64,000 nucleotides of DNA from Acinetobacter sp. TGL-Y2 (GCF_001612555.1 NZ_CP015110.1:1-64000), one strand, 5' to 3'; counted from the first letter of the stretch, positions 1 to 11,691 are shown. Program-made: numbers and translations. The notes: generated by a model from the letters alone, not told the origin.

Positions 1-22
1 TAGATTAAATAGTCATGACAGA

Positions 23-31
23 TGTGGATAA
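23..31 (-). promoter_or_regulatory. DnaA box upstream of dnaA
   Basis: TGTGGATAA is the exact reverse complement of the consensus DnaA box TTATCCACA. It lies 70 nt before the dnaA start, where DnaA-bound boxes serve the origin or dnaA autoregulation. Only one perfect box is visible because the window starts here, so the extent of oriC cannot be judged. Confidence 0.7.
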
Positions 32-100
32 CTTAGTTATGATTGCCACCCCTATGTGTACCGGGGTGTTTTTAAATTTAAATGGAATGAGGGGTTTCAC

Positions 101-1489
101 ATGCTGTGGACGGACTGCTTAAATCGCTTACGACAAGAACTCTCTGATAACGTCTTTGCGATGTGGATTCGTCCATTGGTCGCTGAAGAGGTGGAAGGTG
201 TACTCAAACTGTATGCGCCAAATCCCTATTGGACACGTTATATCCAAGAACACCATCTTGAACTGATTACTATTTTGGCCGAGCAAATGTCTGAAGGTCG
301 GGTGCGTAAAGTCGAAATTTTGGTGGATTCACGCCCAGGTGCGATTTTATCTGCTGCTGAACAGCCTGCAACGACAACGTCAGCTTTAGAGTCAGTACCC
401 AGTCAAACGACGCATTACAAATCAAAAAAAGAACATCAAGAGCTTATCCCAGCCAAGAATGCAAAAAAACGTCTGCTCAATCCCTTGTTTAATTTTGCTT
501 TATTTGTCGAAGGCCGCTCTAACCAAATGGCGGCTGAAACCTGTCGCAAAGTGTTAACCCAGTTGGGTGAGTCACAGCACAATCCACTGTTTTTATATGG
601 ACCTACCGGTTTGGGTAAAACGCATTTAATGCAAGCCGTAGGTAATGCGTTATTACAAGCCAAGCCCAATGCTCGTGTGATGTACATGACCGCAGAAAGT
701 TTTGTGCAAGATTTTGTCAGTTCATTGCAAAAGGGCAAGGTTGAAGAGTTCAAGAAAAATTGCCGTTCACTGGATTTATTGTTGGTCGATGATATTCATC
801 TTTTGGCAGGTAAAGAAGCCAGCTTGGTTGAATTTTTCTATACCTTCAACGCACTGCTTGATGAATCGAAACAAATTATTTTAACCTCAGACCGTTATCC
901 AAAAGAATTGACAGAACTTGATCCGCGTTTAGTCTCGCGTTTTTCTTGGGGACTTTCGGTTGGTGTTGAACCGCCTGATATTGAAACCCGTATTGAGATT
1001 TTGCTGAAAAAGGCAGAAAGCAATGCGATTGAATTGCCGCGTAACTGTGCATTGTTCATTGCACAACAAGTGGTTGCAAATGTTCGTGAACTTGAAGGCG
1101 CTTTAAACAAAGTGGTGGCGATTTCGCGTTTCAAAGGTACACCGATTGACTTAGAAGTCGTTCGTGAATCACTCAAAGATGTACTCGCTATTCGTGCACG
1201 GACCATCAGCACTGAAAATATTCAGCGTGTGGTGAGTGAGTATTTCCGTATTCCATTAAAAGAATTAGTCGGTCCAAAGCGGACTCGTATTTTTGCGCGT
1301 CCTCGTCAAATGGCAATGGGTCTAGCTCGCGAATTAACTGGTGATAGCTTCCCTGAGATTGGTATGGCTTTCGGTGGTCGTGACCACAGTACGGTTATGC
1401 ATGCCTGTGAGAAAGTACAGAGTTTAAGAGCCGAAGATCCTATTTTTAATGAGGATTACAAGAACCTCATGCGCTTACTTCAAAGCTGA
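101..1489 (+). CDS. dnaA: Chromosomal replication initiator protein DnaA
   Basis: DnaA is the AAA+ ATPase that binds DnaA boxes at oriC, melts the origin and loads the replicative helicase. The protein of 462 residues shows the N-terminal interaction domain (WIRPL), a variable linker (about residues 85-125), Walker A GPTGLGKT near residue 167, Walker B LLLVDD near 227, and the C-terminal DnaA-box binding signature GRDHSTVMHA near 426. I chose the ATG at 101 because it is preceded by the purine-rich AATGAGGGG with suitable spacing and gives the usual MLWTDCL start. An in-frame ATG at 56 would add 15 unconserved residues. The gene heads the dnaA-dnaN-recF-gyrB cluster typical of chromosome origins. 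Length and motifs are normal. Confidence 0.97.
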   Translation: MLWTDCLNRLRQELSDNVFAMWIRPLVAEEVEGVLKLYAPNPYWTRYIQEHHLELITILAEQMSEGRVRKVEILVDSRPGAILSAAEQPATTTSALESVPSQTTHYKSKKEHQELIPAKNAKKRLLNPLFNFALFVEGRSNQMAAETCRKVLTQLGESQHNPLFLYGPTGLGKTHLMQAVGNALLQAKPNARVMYMTAESFVQDFVSSLQKGKVEEFKKNCRSLDLLLVDDIHLLAGKEASLVEFFYTFNALLDESKQIILTSDRYPKELTELDPRLVSRFSWGLSVGVEPPDIETRIEILLKKAESNAIELPRNCALFIAQQVVANVRELEGALNKVVAISRFKGTPIDLEVVRESLKDVLAIRARTISTENIQRVVSEYFRIPLKELVGPKRTRIFARPRQMAMGLARELTGDSFPEIGMAFGGRDHSTVMHACEKVQSLRAEDPIFNEDYKNLMRLLQS

Positions 1490-1520
1490 TTTTTGATTAA
1501 AATCTCGTCTTGCAATGCGG

Positions 1521-1526
1521 TATAAT
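1521..1526 (+). promoter_or_regulatory. Candidate -10 element before dnaN
   Basis: A perfect TATAAT lies in the 107-nt gap between dnaA and dnaN, about 70 nt before the dnaN GTG. It sits in the loop of a short inverted repeat (ATGCGG...CCGCAT). No good -35 hexamer is found at 16-18 nt, so promoter activity is an inference. A separate dnaN promoter within dnaA or the gap is common in gammaproteobacteria. Confidence 0.35.
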
Positions 1527-1596
1527 CTGCCGCATAGTACATGGCTAAAAATTAATTTTTATTTGTAAATATTTTGTTTTTTAGAGGAAATCCACC

Positions 1597-2745
1597 GTGC
1601 GTTTGAAAATCGCGAAAGAAAGCTTAGTGAATGTTTTATCTCATGTGGTCGGTGCCGTTGAGCGTCGTCATACCTTGAACATTCTTTCAAACGTAAAAAT
1701 TCAAGTGACTGAACAGGCTTTAACCATTACGGGTTCAGATTTAGAAGTTGAATTGGTGGCAAGTACCCCCCTCATTGAAGGTGCATGTCTACAAGCTGGG
1801 GAAACCACTGTTCCAGCACGCAAATTGGTCGATATTTGTAAGTCACTGCCAAATGCAGCTTTGATTGATTTGCAAATTACTGAAGATCAGCGTTGTATTT
1901 TAAAATCAGGCAACAGCCGTTTTGTACTAGGTACACTTCCAGCCGAAGATTATCCATTACTCAGCACTGAAAATAGCCAAGGTACACAAGTCCAAGTGAC
2001 TGAGCGTGAACTGAAACGTTTGTTTGAAAAAACCTCATTTGCGATGGCCGTGCAAGATGTACGCTTTTATTTGACGGGCACTTTACTTGAGATTGACCAA
2101 AACCAATTACGTGCTGTAACCACGGATGGTCATCGCTTGGCACTGTGTGAGACTTTGGCGCAATCGACTGCAACGCAGTTGGTGCAAGCGATTGTTCCAC
2201 GTAAAGCCGTGGGCGAATTGCAACGTTTACTCAGCATTGAAGATAATCAATTGGCACTTTTGATTGGTCGTGAACTGTTAAATGTGACTTTACAAATTCC
2301 ACAGCGTGATAAAGAACAAGCCAATATTACGGTACGTATTAGCACGAAACTGATCGATGGTAAATTCCCAGATTATCGTCGTGTGATTCCACGTGGTGGC
2401 GACAAAATGGTGACCATTGCGCATGATGTATTTAAACAATCGTTGCAGCGTGTCGCAATTTTAAGTAATGAAAAATTACGTGGCGTATTCTTAAACTTTG
2501 GTGCCGATTCTTTGCAACTTCGTGCCAATAACCCTGAGCAAGATGAAGCCGTTGAAGACTTAGCGATTCAATATGCCAATACCCCAATGGAAATGTCATT
2601 TAATGCGCAGTACATTTTAGAAGTACTGGGTGTGTTGGATGGTGACGATGTTCTGATGACCATGACAGAAGCGAATCAGTCAGTACTCGTGCAAGATCCT
2701 TTACAACAAGATCAGACCTATGTTGTGATGCCGATGCGTGTTTAA
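1597..2745 (+). CDS. dnaN: DNA polymerase III beta subunit (sliding clamp)
   Basis: DnaN forms the dimeric ring clamp that tethers DNA polymerase III and other clamp-binding proteins to DNA. The 382-residue protein starts MRLKIAKESL and spans three clamp domains. The end, TYVVMPMRV, is the conserved C-terminus that contributes to the peptide-binding pocket. The start is GTG, with AGAGGA nine nucleotides upstream as ribosome binding site. It lies between dnaA and recF in the standard order, with 27 nt before recF, so dnaN and recF are probably co-transcribed. Nothing is missing or unusual. Confidence 0.97.
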   Translation: MRLKIAKESLVNVLSHVVGAVERRHTLNILSNVKIQVTEQALTITGSDLEVELVASTPLIEGACLQAGETTVPARKLVDICKSLPNAALIDLQITEDQRCILKSGNSRFVLGTLPAEDYPLLSTENSQGTQVQVTERELKRLFEKTSFAMAVQDVRFYLTGTLLEIDQNQLRAVTTDGHRLALCETLAQSTATQLVQAIVPRKAVGELQRLLSIEDNQLALLIGRELLNVTLQIPQRDKEQANITVRISTKLIDGKFPDYRRVIPRGGDKMVTIAHDVFKQSLQRVAILSNEKLRGVFLNFGADSLQLRANNPEQDEAVEDLAIQYANTPMEMSFNAQYILEVLGVLDGDDVLMTMTEANQSVLVQDPLQQDQTYVVMPMRV

Positions 2746-2772
2746 GTCAGCAAAGGCCAGTCAGAACACAGC

Positions 2773-3855
2773 ATGCATATTGCGCGTTTAAGTATACAGC
2801 GTGTACGAAATCTAAAAACGGTTGCACTCCATGAGTTGCAGCCGTTTAATGTTTTTTATGGCGAAAACGGATCAGGCAAAACTTCAGTTTTAGAAGCGAT
2901 TCATTTGCTTGCTACAGGTCGATCTTTTCGGACCCATATACCCAAACATTACATTCAAAATGACACCGCCGACGCAATTGTGTTTGCCCAATCCGCGACA
3001 GAAAAAATAGGCATGCAAAAGCTGATGTCGGGTGAGCAGGTGATCAAAGTGAATGGCGACAGTGTGGCCACGCAAGGTCAGTTGGCGAAAATTTTGCCTT
3101 TGCAGCTCATAGATCCGCTCAGTACAGATATTATTGATCACGGTGCTAAACCAAGGCGTCAACTTTTAGACTGGCTTATGTTTCACGTGGAACCAGAATT
3201 TTATCATGCGTGGCAGTATTATTCCCGGGCTTTAAAGCAGCGTAATAGTTTACTTAAATCTAAGCGAAATTTAAGTCTGATTGATCTTGAACCTTGGAAC
3301 AAAATGCTGAGCGATTATGGCGAAATATTGCATTCACAGCGGGTTGAAATTGTGGAGCAGTGGAAACTATATTTTCAAGAAGATTTAGCCAAATTATTGC
3401 CTGATCTCAAAATCGAAATGGAATATTGGCCAGGCTTTCATACTGAGCAGGGTTTGGCTGAAGACTTGCTACAATATCATCAAAAAGACGTTGATCGACG
3501 TTCTACCGAATATGGCCCACATCGCGCTGATATCCGCTTAAAAACTCCCACGGGAGATGCTGATGTGGTGCTGTCGCGTGGGCAAAAGAAACTGCTCATC
3601 GTGGCCTTAAAACTGTCTCAGATTGCAATGCTTCATTCTTGTAATAAGGAAACTGTGGTATTATTAGATGATGTAACAGCAGAATTAGATTTAACTGCGC
3701 AGCAGCGTTTAATAGAGCGATTGAGCCAACTTGGCAGTCAGGTTTTTTTAACCACTTTAGACCACGAATCTGTAAAAAAGCATTTACATGATTTAGCGAT
3801 TTCATACCAATTATTCAATGTTGAAAATGGTCAAGTTCAAGTTGTTGTGCAATAG
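2773..3855 (+). CDS. recF: DNA replication and repair protein RecF
   Basis: RecF is an SMC-like ABC ATPase of the RecFOR pathway, which loads RecA at single-strand gaps. In 360 residues it carries Walker [10 protein letters not shown] near residue 31, the ABC signature LSRGQKKLL near 270 and Walker B VVLLDDV near 297. The ATG at 2773 gives the conserved opening [14 protein letters not shown] and follows dnaN by only 27 nt, with no recognisable terminator between. No strong Shine-Dalgarno is visible, which fits translation dependent on the upstream gene. gyrB follows after 51 nt. Confidence 0.96.
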   Translation: MHIARLSIQRVRNLKTVALHELQPFNVFYGENGSGKTSVLEAIHLLATGRSFRTHIPKHYIQNDTADAIVFAQSATEKIGMQKLMSGEQVIKVNGDSVATQGQLAKILPLQLIDPLSTDIIDHGAKPRRQLLDWLMFHVEPEFYHAWQYYSRALKQRNSLLKSKRNLSLIDLEPWNKMLSDYGEILHSQRVEIVEQWKLYFQEDLAKLLPDLKIEMEYWPGFHTEQGLAEDLLQYHQKDVDRRSTEYGPHRADIRLKTPTGDADVVLSRGQKKLLIVALKLSQIAMLHSCNKETVVLLDDVTAELDLTAQQRLIERLSQLGSQVFLTTLDHESVKKHLHDLAISYQLFNVENGQVQVVVQ

Positions 3856-3897
3856 TTTTGACAATTTCCCCATTTTGGATAGACCTTTTTTCACTAG

Positions 3898-6378
<2,481 letters not shown>

Positions 6379-6395
6379 TCGTTTAAAATAAAAAG

Positions 6396-6417
6396 ACACC
6401 CTTCGGGGTGTTTTTTT
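6396..6417 (+). terminator. Intrinsic terminator after gyrB
   Basis: ACACCC-TTCG-GGGTGT forms a six-pair stem with a stable UUCG tetraloop followed by a seven-T run. It ends the replication gene cluster. Confidence 0.92.
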
Positions 6418-6641
6418 AGGTCAAAATAACTCAAATTGACGTTATATCCGAATTTACAAAATCGTATTTATCAAAACGAAAAGAATGGGTTAAGGTAAAC
6501 ACAAACCAGCAACATTTAAGTTTTTCTGATCGATAATTTCTGAATTGATAATCATTAAGTAGACAAAATTAAAGATGTAATTTAGCTCATGGGTCAGTTA
6601 CTTAAACTCAAACAATAAAAACGACATTATGGAAAATGAAA

Positions 6642-7655
6642 ATGAACGTGAAAACTCTTTTTTTTGCCTCAATCTTGAGTGCGCTATGGAGTCAATCCGC
6701 TTTAGCCAATACCCAGCAAACAGTGTGTATCTTTGATTTACTGGGTCGGGCAGGTGAGTCTTATAAACTCATGGAAGAATGGGCACTTTCAGCAAAGGCT
6801 TGGGGCGCTGACATTAAACTGCTGGTTTATCAAAAAGAAGAACTGGCAGATAAAGATTTTAAAAATGGCAAATGCGATGCGGTTGCTATGACTACGATGC
6901 GGTCTCGTGAATACAATAAATTTGCAGGATCAATTGATGCACTCGGCGGTGTCCCGAGTAATGAAATTTCCAAAAAAGCGATCACGTATGTACTGGATGA
7001 ACGTAATGCCAAACGATTGGTGACGACCATTAAGGGAGAAAAGTACGAAGTTGCAGCCATTAGCCCTTTGGGCATTGCTTATATTTTTGTCCGTGATCGT
7101 TCCATGGACACTATTGAAAAGGGCATTGGGAAAAAATTTGCGTACTTACATTACGATATTGCCCAGAAAATGGCAGTAGAGCGGGTGGGTGCGATTGGCG
7201 TACCTTCTGATATTTCTAATTTTGCACGCAAATTTAATTCAGGTGAAGTTGATTCGATTGCAGCGCCGGCCTATGCATTTAAACCCTTAGAAATTTATAA
7301 AGGTTTGGGCAATAAAGGTGCAATGTTTACTTTTCCAGTGGTGAATGTCACAGGAGATTTAATTCTTAGACAAGCCAAATTCCCTGAAGGTTTTGGACAA
7401 AAATCACGCGCTTGGTCGTTACGCCAGTTGCCAAAAACGTATGCCATTTTAAAGCGAATTGAAGCTGAAATCCCAGCTAAATATAAATTGAATGTATCTG
7501 CAGAAGACAAAATGCGCTACCAAAAATTACTGAGAGATGGACGTATTGAACTCACTCAGCGTGGTATTTATGATCCAAGCATGATGCGTGTTTTAAAGCG
7601 TGCACGCTGTGCAGTTGAGCGCACTAATTTTGAATGTAGCTTGGGCGGTGAATAA
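6642..7655 (+). CDS. Periplasmic AdeT-like putative solute-binding protein, copy 1
   Basis: This is the first of three tandem paralogues. About 337 residues, starting with a signal peptide (cut after SALA). Conserved family features are CIFDLLGRAGES, a C-G-K-C-D-A-V segment (NGKCDAVAMT), FGQKSR, YDPSMM and the C-terminal NFECSLGGE. Proteins of this family at this gyrB-proximal site in Acinetobacter have been labelled 'RND-type efflux pump AdeT' (from memory). The sequence contradicts a pump: there is one signal peptide and no other membrane segment. The overall look is of a TRAP/solute-binding fold, so a periplasmic ligand-binding role is an inference and the ligand is unknown. The ATG at 6642 is preferred over 6636 because GGAAA at 6631 is then spaced 8 nt away. 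Confidence 0.8.
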   Translation: MNVKTLFFASILSALWSQSALANTQQTVCIFDLLGRAGESYKLMEEWALSAKAWGADIKLLVYQKEELADKDFKNGKCDAVAMTTMRSREYNKFAGSIDALGGVPSNEISKKAITYVLDERNAKRLVTTIKGEKYEVAAISPLGIAYIFVRDRSMDTIEKGIGKKFAYLHYDIAQKMAVERVGAIGVPSDISNFARKFNSGEVDSIAAPAYAFKPLEIYKGLGNKGAMFTFPVVNVTGDLILRQAKFPEGFGQKSRAWSLRQLPKTYAILKRIEAEIPAKYKLNVSAEDKMRYQKLLRDGRIELTQRGIYDPSMMRVLKRARCAVERTNFECSLGGE

Positions 7656-7710
7656 ATAATTCGTGAGATTAGTTTTACATATTGAAATTAAACAGGATTT
7701 TTAGACACAA

Positions 7711-7738
7711 AAAAAATAGAGTAATAGCTCTATTTTTT
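7711..7738 (+). terminator. Intrinsic terminator between AdeT-like copies 1 and 2
   Basis: AAAAAATAGAG and CTCTATTTTTT form an 11-pair hairpin with a six-base loop (7722-7727) ending in a T run. The A-rich 5' arm could make it work in both directions. It implies that the tandem paralogues are not one simple operon. Confidence 0.75.
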
Positions 7739-7810
7739 TACAGAAATTGTGCTTAATATACAGGTTATGGAAAACATGAATTTCCTCACAAAAAAATGAA
7801 GGATGCGACA

Positions 7811-8818
7811 ATGAAAAAAATAACGCTCGCGCTATTTGCTGCTTCAACAGTAGGTATGGTCTCCACTGCCCAAGCAAAAATAGATGTTTGTGTATTCGAT
7901 TTACTGGGTAAATCGGGTGAATCTTTTCAGATGGCTCAAGAGTGGGCACTGGCTGCCAAAGCTTGGGGCGGAGATATTAATCTCGTTCCTCGCCAAGATG
8001 AAGCCGTGGCTGATAATGACTTTAAAGCAGGCAAATGTGATGCTGTATTTATGACCGCAATGCGCGCTCGTCAATACAACAAATTTGTTGGCTCAATTGA
8101 CTCATTAGGGGGTGCGCCAAGCAATGCCATCGCACAAAAAGCCATTACTTTTGCTTTGGATAACCGTAATGCAGCAAAAATGGTCACCAACTTAGGCGGA
8201 AAAAAGTATGAAATTGGCGGCATTGCACCGCTAGGCTCAGCGTTCATATTTGTACGCGACAAAAAAATTAATTCTATTGAAAAAGCTGCAGGTAAAAAGT
8301 TTGCTGTTCTGAGCTATGATGCAGCGCAAAAAATTATGGTGCAGCGTGTTGGTGCACAAGCAGTTCCATCGGATATATCAAACTTCGTTGCCAAATTTAA
8401 CAACGGTCAGGTCGATATGGTCGGCGCACCCGCTTATGCCTATAAGCCTTTGGAAATTTACAAAGGTTTAGGTACGAATGGTGCAATGTTTAATTTCCCA
8501 GTTCTTCAAATTACCGCTGATCTGGTGCTACGCCCTGAGAAATTCCCAGCCGGATTTGGTCAGAAATCGCGTGATTGGTTTGTGAAGAATTTGCCTAAGA
8601 GCTTTAATATGATTAAGCGCTTAGAAAATGAAATTCCAGCCAAATACAAAATGAACTTAAGCGCAGAAGACAAACTTAAATATCAAAAAATGCTCCGTGA
8701 AGGTCGTTTAGACTTAACCAAGCAAGGTATTTATGATCCAGGCATGATGTCGGTGTTGAAAAAAGCACGTTGCTCTGTCGATAAATCCAATTTTGAGTGT
8801 TCACTTGGCGGTGAATAA
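7811..8818 (+). CDS. Periplasmic AdeT-like putative solute-binding protein, copy 2
   Basis: Second tandem paralogue, 335 residues, closest to copy 1: the same CVFDLLGKSGES start, KCDAVFMTAMRARQYNKF, FGQKSRDW and a C-terminal CSVDKSNFECSLGGE. The signal peptide MKKITLALFAASTVGMVSTAQA is typical Sec type with cleavage at AQA. I took the ATG at 7811, with AAGGA at 7798-7802, rather than the upstream in-frame ATG at 7796, which would put MKDAT ahead of the signal peptide and has no binding site. There are no membrane helices beyond the signal peptide, so an efflux-pump name is not supported. It lies between two terminators and is probably its own transcription unit. Confidence 0.8.
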   Translation: MKKITLALFAASTVGMVSTAQAKIDVCVFDLLGKSGESFQMAQEWALAAKAWGGDINLVPRQDEAVADNDFKAGKCDAVFMTAMRARQYNKFVGSIDSLGGAPSNAIAQKAITFALDNRNAAKMVTNLGGKKYEIGGIAPLGSAFIFVRDKKINSIEKAAGKKFAVLSYDAAQKIMVQRVGAQAVPSDISNFVAKFNNGQVDMVGAPAYAYKPLEIYKGLGTNGAMFNFPVLQITADLVLRPEKFPAGFGQKSRDWFVKNLPKSFNMIKRLENEIPAKYKMNLSAEDKLKYQKMLREGRLDLTKQGIYDPGMMSVLKKARCSVDKSNFECSLGGE

Positions 8819-8832
8819 CTTTGATAAATAAC

Positions 8833-8867
8833 AAAAAATCCTAGATTCGTTCTAGGATTTTTTTTTT
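8833..8867 (+). terminator. Intrinsic terminator after AdeT-like copy 2
   Basis: ATCCTAGA (8838-8845) pairs with TCTAGGAT (8851-8858) across a five-base loop, flanked by an A run and a long T run. The A-tract and T-tract arms extend the stem. Confidence 0.88.
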
Positions 8868-9107
8868 AAATTTTATGTCATTTCTGCCATTGTAGATTTA
8901 TAGATAAAAAGTATGCTTATTTCACAATAAATGATAGTTACTGAATTGGAATGATGATCAGGTTATGTGAATATTCAGATCTTTTTTTAATCAGTGAAAC
9001 ATATAACAACCTAAAAAGGACGCAATTGGGGGTATGCCAATTGCACATATCTGACGATTGGATTCTGTCCAGATCAGAATAAATAAGATGAATGAAGGAT
9101 ACGAAAA

Positions 9108-10112
9108 ATGAATTGGTCAAAAACAATCGCCTGCGCCGCAGGATTAATGGCAGTAACATCTGTTGCTCAAGCTAAGCAAGTCATGTGTGTATTTGATCTG
9201 GTGGGTAAAAGTGGCGACGTGTATGCCCTCATGAAAGATTATCAGTTGGCTGCCAAACAGTGGGGCGCAGATATTGAGCTTAGAGTCGGGCAAAATGAAG
9301 GTGTAATTGCAGAAGATTTTAAAGCAGGCAAATGCGATGCGGTGAGTATTACGGGTATGCGCGGTCGTCAATTTAACAAATTTACCGGATCACTCGATGC
9401 CATTGGTGCTATTACAGATTTAAATCTTGCAGTCAAAGTGATGCAAGGGATGGCCAGTCCAACCTTTGGCAAATATATGAAAAGTGGTAATTACGAAGTC
9501 GTTGGCGTTGTACCAGTCGGTGATGCTTACCTGATGGTACGTGACCGTAGTATCAATACGGTTGCTAAAGCTGCAGGTAAAAAAATTGCAGTATTAGATT
9601 ACGACCAAGCCCAAAAGATTATGGTTCAACAAATTGGTGCGCAAGCGGTGAGTGCGGATGTCACCAACTTCGGCAGTAAATTTAACAATGGTCAGGTCGA
9701 TATTATTGGCGCACCGGCTGCAGTGTTTAGACCTTTAGAGCTACATAAAGGTTTAGGCACGAAAGGTGCGATTGTGAACTATCCGATTTTACAAGTGACC
9801 GGAAATTTGATTATTCGCCATGATAAATTTCCAGCAGGATATGGTCAAAAATCGCGTGATTGGATCAAATCCCAGTTACCACGTGCCAATTCAATTTTAG
9901 GTAAAATGAAGGCAGATATTCCTGCAAAATATTGGATGAATGTCCCAGCAGGCGATAAACCAGGCTATCAAAAATTAATGCGTGAAGCGCGTATTAGTTT
10001 GACCAAGCAGGGCGTCTACAACAAACAGATGATGAAACTTCTTTGGCAATTCCGCTGTAAAAATGAGCCAAGCAACTTTGAATGTAGCTTACAAGACGAG
10101 AACTACAAATAA
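9108..10112 (+). CDS. Periplasmic AdeT-like putative solute-binding protein, copy 3
   Basis: Third and most divergent tandem paralogue, 334 residues. It keeps the family skeleton: signal peptide ending VAQA, CVFDLVGKSGD, KCDAVSITGMRGRQFNKF, YGQKSRDW and NFECSL near the C-terminus. It differs in the central region (MQGMASPTFGKYMKSG) and in the last residues (QDENYK instead of GGE), which suggests a different ligand or partner. Start at ATG 9108 after GAAGGATACG. The 289-nt gap before it, with a terminator at its left end, suggests its own promoter. As with the other copies, only the signal peptide is hydrophobic. Function is unknown; solute binding is inferred from size and location. Confidence 0.78.
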   Translation: MNWSKTIACAAGLMAVTSVAQAKQVMCVFDLVGKSGDVYALMKDYQLAAKQWGADIELRVGQNEGVIAEDFKAGKCDAVSITGMRGRQFNKFTGSLDAIGAITDLNLAVKVMQGMASPTFGKYMKSGNYEVVGVVPVGDAYLMVRDRSINTVAKAAGKKIAVLDYDQAQKIMVQQIGAQAVSADVTNFGSKFNNGQVDIIGAPAAVFRPLELHKGLGTKGAIVNYPILQVTGNLIIRHDKFPAGYGQKSRDWIKSQLPRANSILGKMKADIPAKYWMNVPAGDKPGYQKLMREARISLTKQGVYNKQMMKLLWQFRCKNEPSNFECSLQDENYK

Positions 10113-10176
10113 GTCTGAGTGTTTCAGGATTAATCCTGACAAATTCACTCTGAATAATCTTTAAAGTTCGAGTTAT

Positions 10177-10213
10177 GACCATATATTGAGTATGTTATAC
10201 TTGATCTATGGTC
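10177..10213 (+). promoter_or_regulatory. erpA promoter region with inverted repeat
   Basis: TGTTATACT (10193-10201) is an extended -10 element (TGn plus TATACT) about 50 nt before erpA; the -35 region is weak, as usual for extended -10 promoters. It lies inside the inverted repeat GACCATA (10177-10183) / TATGGTC (10207-10213), followed by a T-rich stretch. The repeat could be an operator or a weak terminator for the preceding gene. Regulator unknown. Confidence 0.45.
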
Positions 10214-10253
10214 TTTTTATTTTGAAGCCAATTTTTATTTTGAGGAAATCCCC

Positions 10254-10589
10254 ATGACTGCCCAAGTACTTGAGCTGACTGACAATGCTGCGAATAAAGT
10301 CCGTCAACTTCGTGACAGCGAAGGAAATCAGGATCTTATGCTACGTGTTTATGTAACAGGTGGTGGTTGTTCTGGTTTTTCCTACGGATTTAATTTCGCA
10401 GAAAGCCAAAATGAAGATGATGCTGAGTTTTTAAATGGCGATGTTAAGATGTTGGTCGACTCACTCAGCTACCAATATCTTGTTGGCTCTAAAGTTGATT
10501 ATATTGAAGGTTTAGAAGGGTCACGTTTTGTCGTGCAAAACCCGAATGCAACAACTACATGTGGTTGTGGTTCATCTTTCTCTATCTAA
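10254..10589 (+). CDS. erpA: Iron-sulfur cluster insertion protein ErpA
   Basis: ErpA is an A-type carrier that delivers Fe-S clusters to apoproteins, including enzymes of isoprenoid synthesis. The 111-residue protein has the A-type fold and the three cluster-ligating cysteines: GGGCSGF near residue 40 and CGCGSSF at the C-terminus. The spacing CGCGSSFSI and the acidic segment after the first cysteine fit ErpA better than IscA or SufA. No isc or suf genes are adjacent, as expected for a stand-alone erpA. Start at ATG 10254 with TGAGGAAATCCCC just upstream. A long bidirectional terminator follows, separating it from the converging hydrolase gene. Confidence 0.93.
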   Translation: MTAQVLELTDNAANKVRQLRDSEGNQDLMLRVYVTGGGCSGFSYGFNFAESQNEDDAEFLNGDVKMLVDSLSYQYLVGSKVDYIEGLEGSRFVVQNPNATTTCGCGSSFSI

Positions 10590-10606
10590 AAACCAAATAT
10601 GAAACA

Positions 10607-10639
10607 CTAAAAATCCCTCAAATGTTGAGGGATTTTTAG
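10607..10639. terminator. Bidirectional terminator between erpA and the hydrolase gene
   Basis: A perfect 15-pair stem (10607-10621 with 10625-10639, core CCCTCAA/TTGAGGG, loop ATG) has A-rich and T-rich outer arms. It can terminate both converging genes. Confidence 0.9.
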
Positions 10640-10656
10640 TTTATGTTTTGGCTAGC

Positions 10657-11508
10657 TTAGTTTTGAGTTTTAGTTATATTTTCAATAATAAGTTCAGACA
10701 ACTGCTTAGCATTTTGCGTTGGAATCCAGTGCGTCGCATCAAGAATAATCTCTGTATACGGCGCATCCATATAATCTTTATTCAGTTCCACACTTTTTTG
10801 ACCCACCGCCGAATCATATTTACCCCAAATAAACAAGGTAGGCACCGTCACCTTCTGTTTTAACGATCGGTTTGAGCTAAAAGGTATCCCCCGATACCAA
10901 TTTAAAGCACCTGTTAGCCGTTTTGCACCGACGATATCTTTCTGAAAATCATTCAGCTGATGTTCGGTCATTCCTGTAGATTTGAGTAATGAGCGGCCAA
11001 TATGCGGAAATTTCTCAAATAAAAGTTCAGGAATCTTTGGCAGTTGAAAGAGTCCCATATAATAAGACTTAAACAGTTGATTACTGCTCAGCATAGATTT
11101 TAAGAATGCTGCTTTATGCGGTACTGAAATAGCAGTCAAATGTTGAATTTGATTGGGATGGCTAAGTGCAACGTCCCATGCCACCACTGCACCCCAATCA
11201 TGCCCGACCAAATAGACAGGTTCATTGATCATGTTTAGAAAAGCATGCACATCTGCAACCAATTTAGCACTTCGATATGCAGAGCGGCTTTTTGGCTGTG
11301 CACCTAAGCTATAACCACGTTGGTTGATGGCATAGGTACGAAACCCATGTGCATTCAAATAAGTTGCGGTGTCTGTCCAGCTTTGTGCTGTTTCAGGAAA
11401 ACCATGAAGTAGTACGGTAGGTTTTCCGTCTAAAGGTCCAGAGTCGATGACATCAAAAGTAAGGCCATCACGTTGGAACTGGTCGATTCTCTGTTGTTTT
11501 AAGTTCAT
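10657..11508 (-). CDS. Alpha/beta hydrolase, epoxide hydrolase-like
   Basis: A cytoplasmic alpha/beta hydrolase of 283 residues without signal peptide. The oxyanion motif HGFPETAQSW and the nucleophile elbow VGHDWGA place an aspartate where lipases have serine, which is the arrangement of epoxide hydrolases and haloalkane dehalogenases. The remaining triad candidates are the aspartate in WGKYDSAVG and the histidine in DATHWIP. The HGFPE plus GHDWG pair favours the epoxide-hydrolase branch; the substrate cannot be read from sequence. Upstream of the ATG the minus strand shows no good Shine-Dalgarno. The gene stands alone, convergent to erpA. Confidence 0.85.
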   Translation of the reverse strand: MNLKQQRIDQFQRDGLTFDVIDSGPLDGKPTVLLHGFPETAQSWTDTATYLNAHGFRTYAINQRGYSLGAQPKSRSAYRSAKLVADVHAFLNMINEPVYLVGHDWGAVVAWDVALSHPNQIQHLTAISVPHKAAFLKSMLSSNQLFKSYYMGLFQLPKIPELLFEKFPHIGRSLLKSTGMTEHQLNDFQKDIVGAKRLTGALNWYRGIPFSSNRSLKQKVTVPTLFIWGKYDSAVGQKSVELNKDYMDAPYTEIILDATHWIPTQNAKQLSELIIENITKTQN

Positions 11509-11691
11509 GATTTGATTTTAAAATTGATGTTTATCTTTTATCTTGCTGCTATTTGCAGATGATAACAGCGCATTACAGGTCAATTGGCCGTGAAATGAGG
11601 TCGAAAACGATCTCATACGATTCATGATCATGCTTAATCTATAGTCAGCAGATAATCTAAAGTCAGCAGACAAGTTAAAGTCACAGACAAT
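11509..11691. repeat. Intergenic stretch with degenerate 18-nt repeats
   Basis: The gap between the hydrolase and anmK genes holds no ORF. Three degenerate copies of an AGTCAGCAGAyAA-like unit begin at 11643, 11661 and 11679, with an 18-nt period. They sit immediately next to the anmK terminator. No function is evident. Confidence 0.5.

Noticed and set aside
6642..10112. RND efflux pump identity for the three tandem genes
   Set aside because: RND pumps have about 1,000 residues and 12 membrane helices; these have about 335 residues and only a signal peptide.
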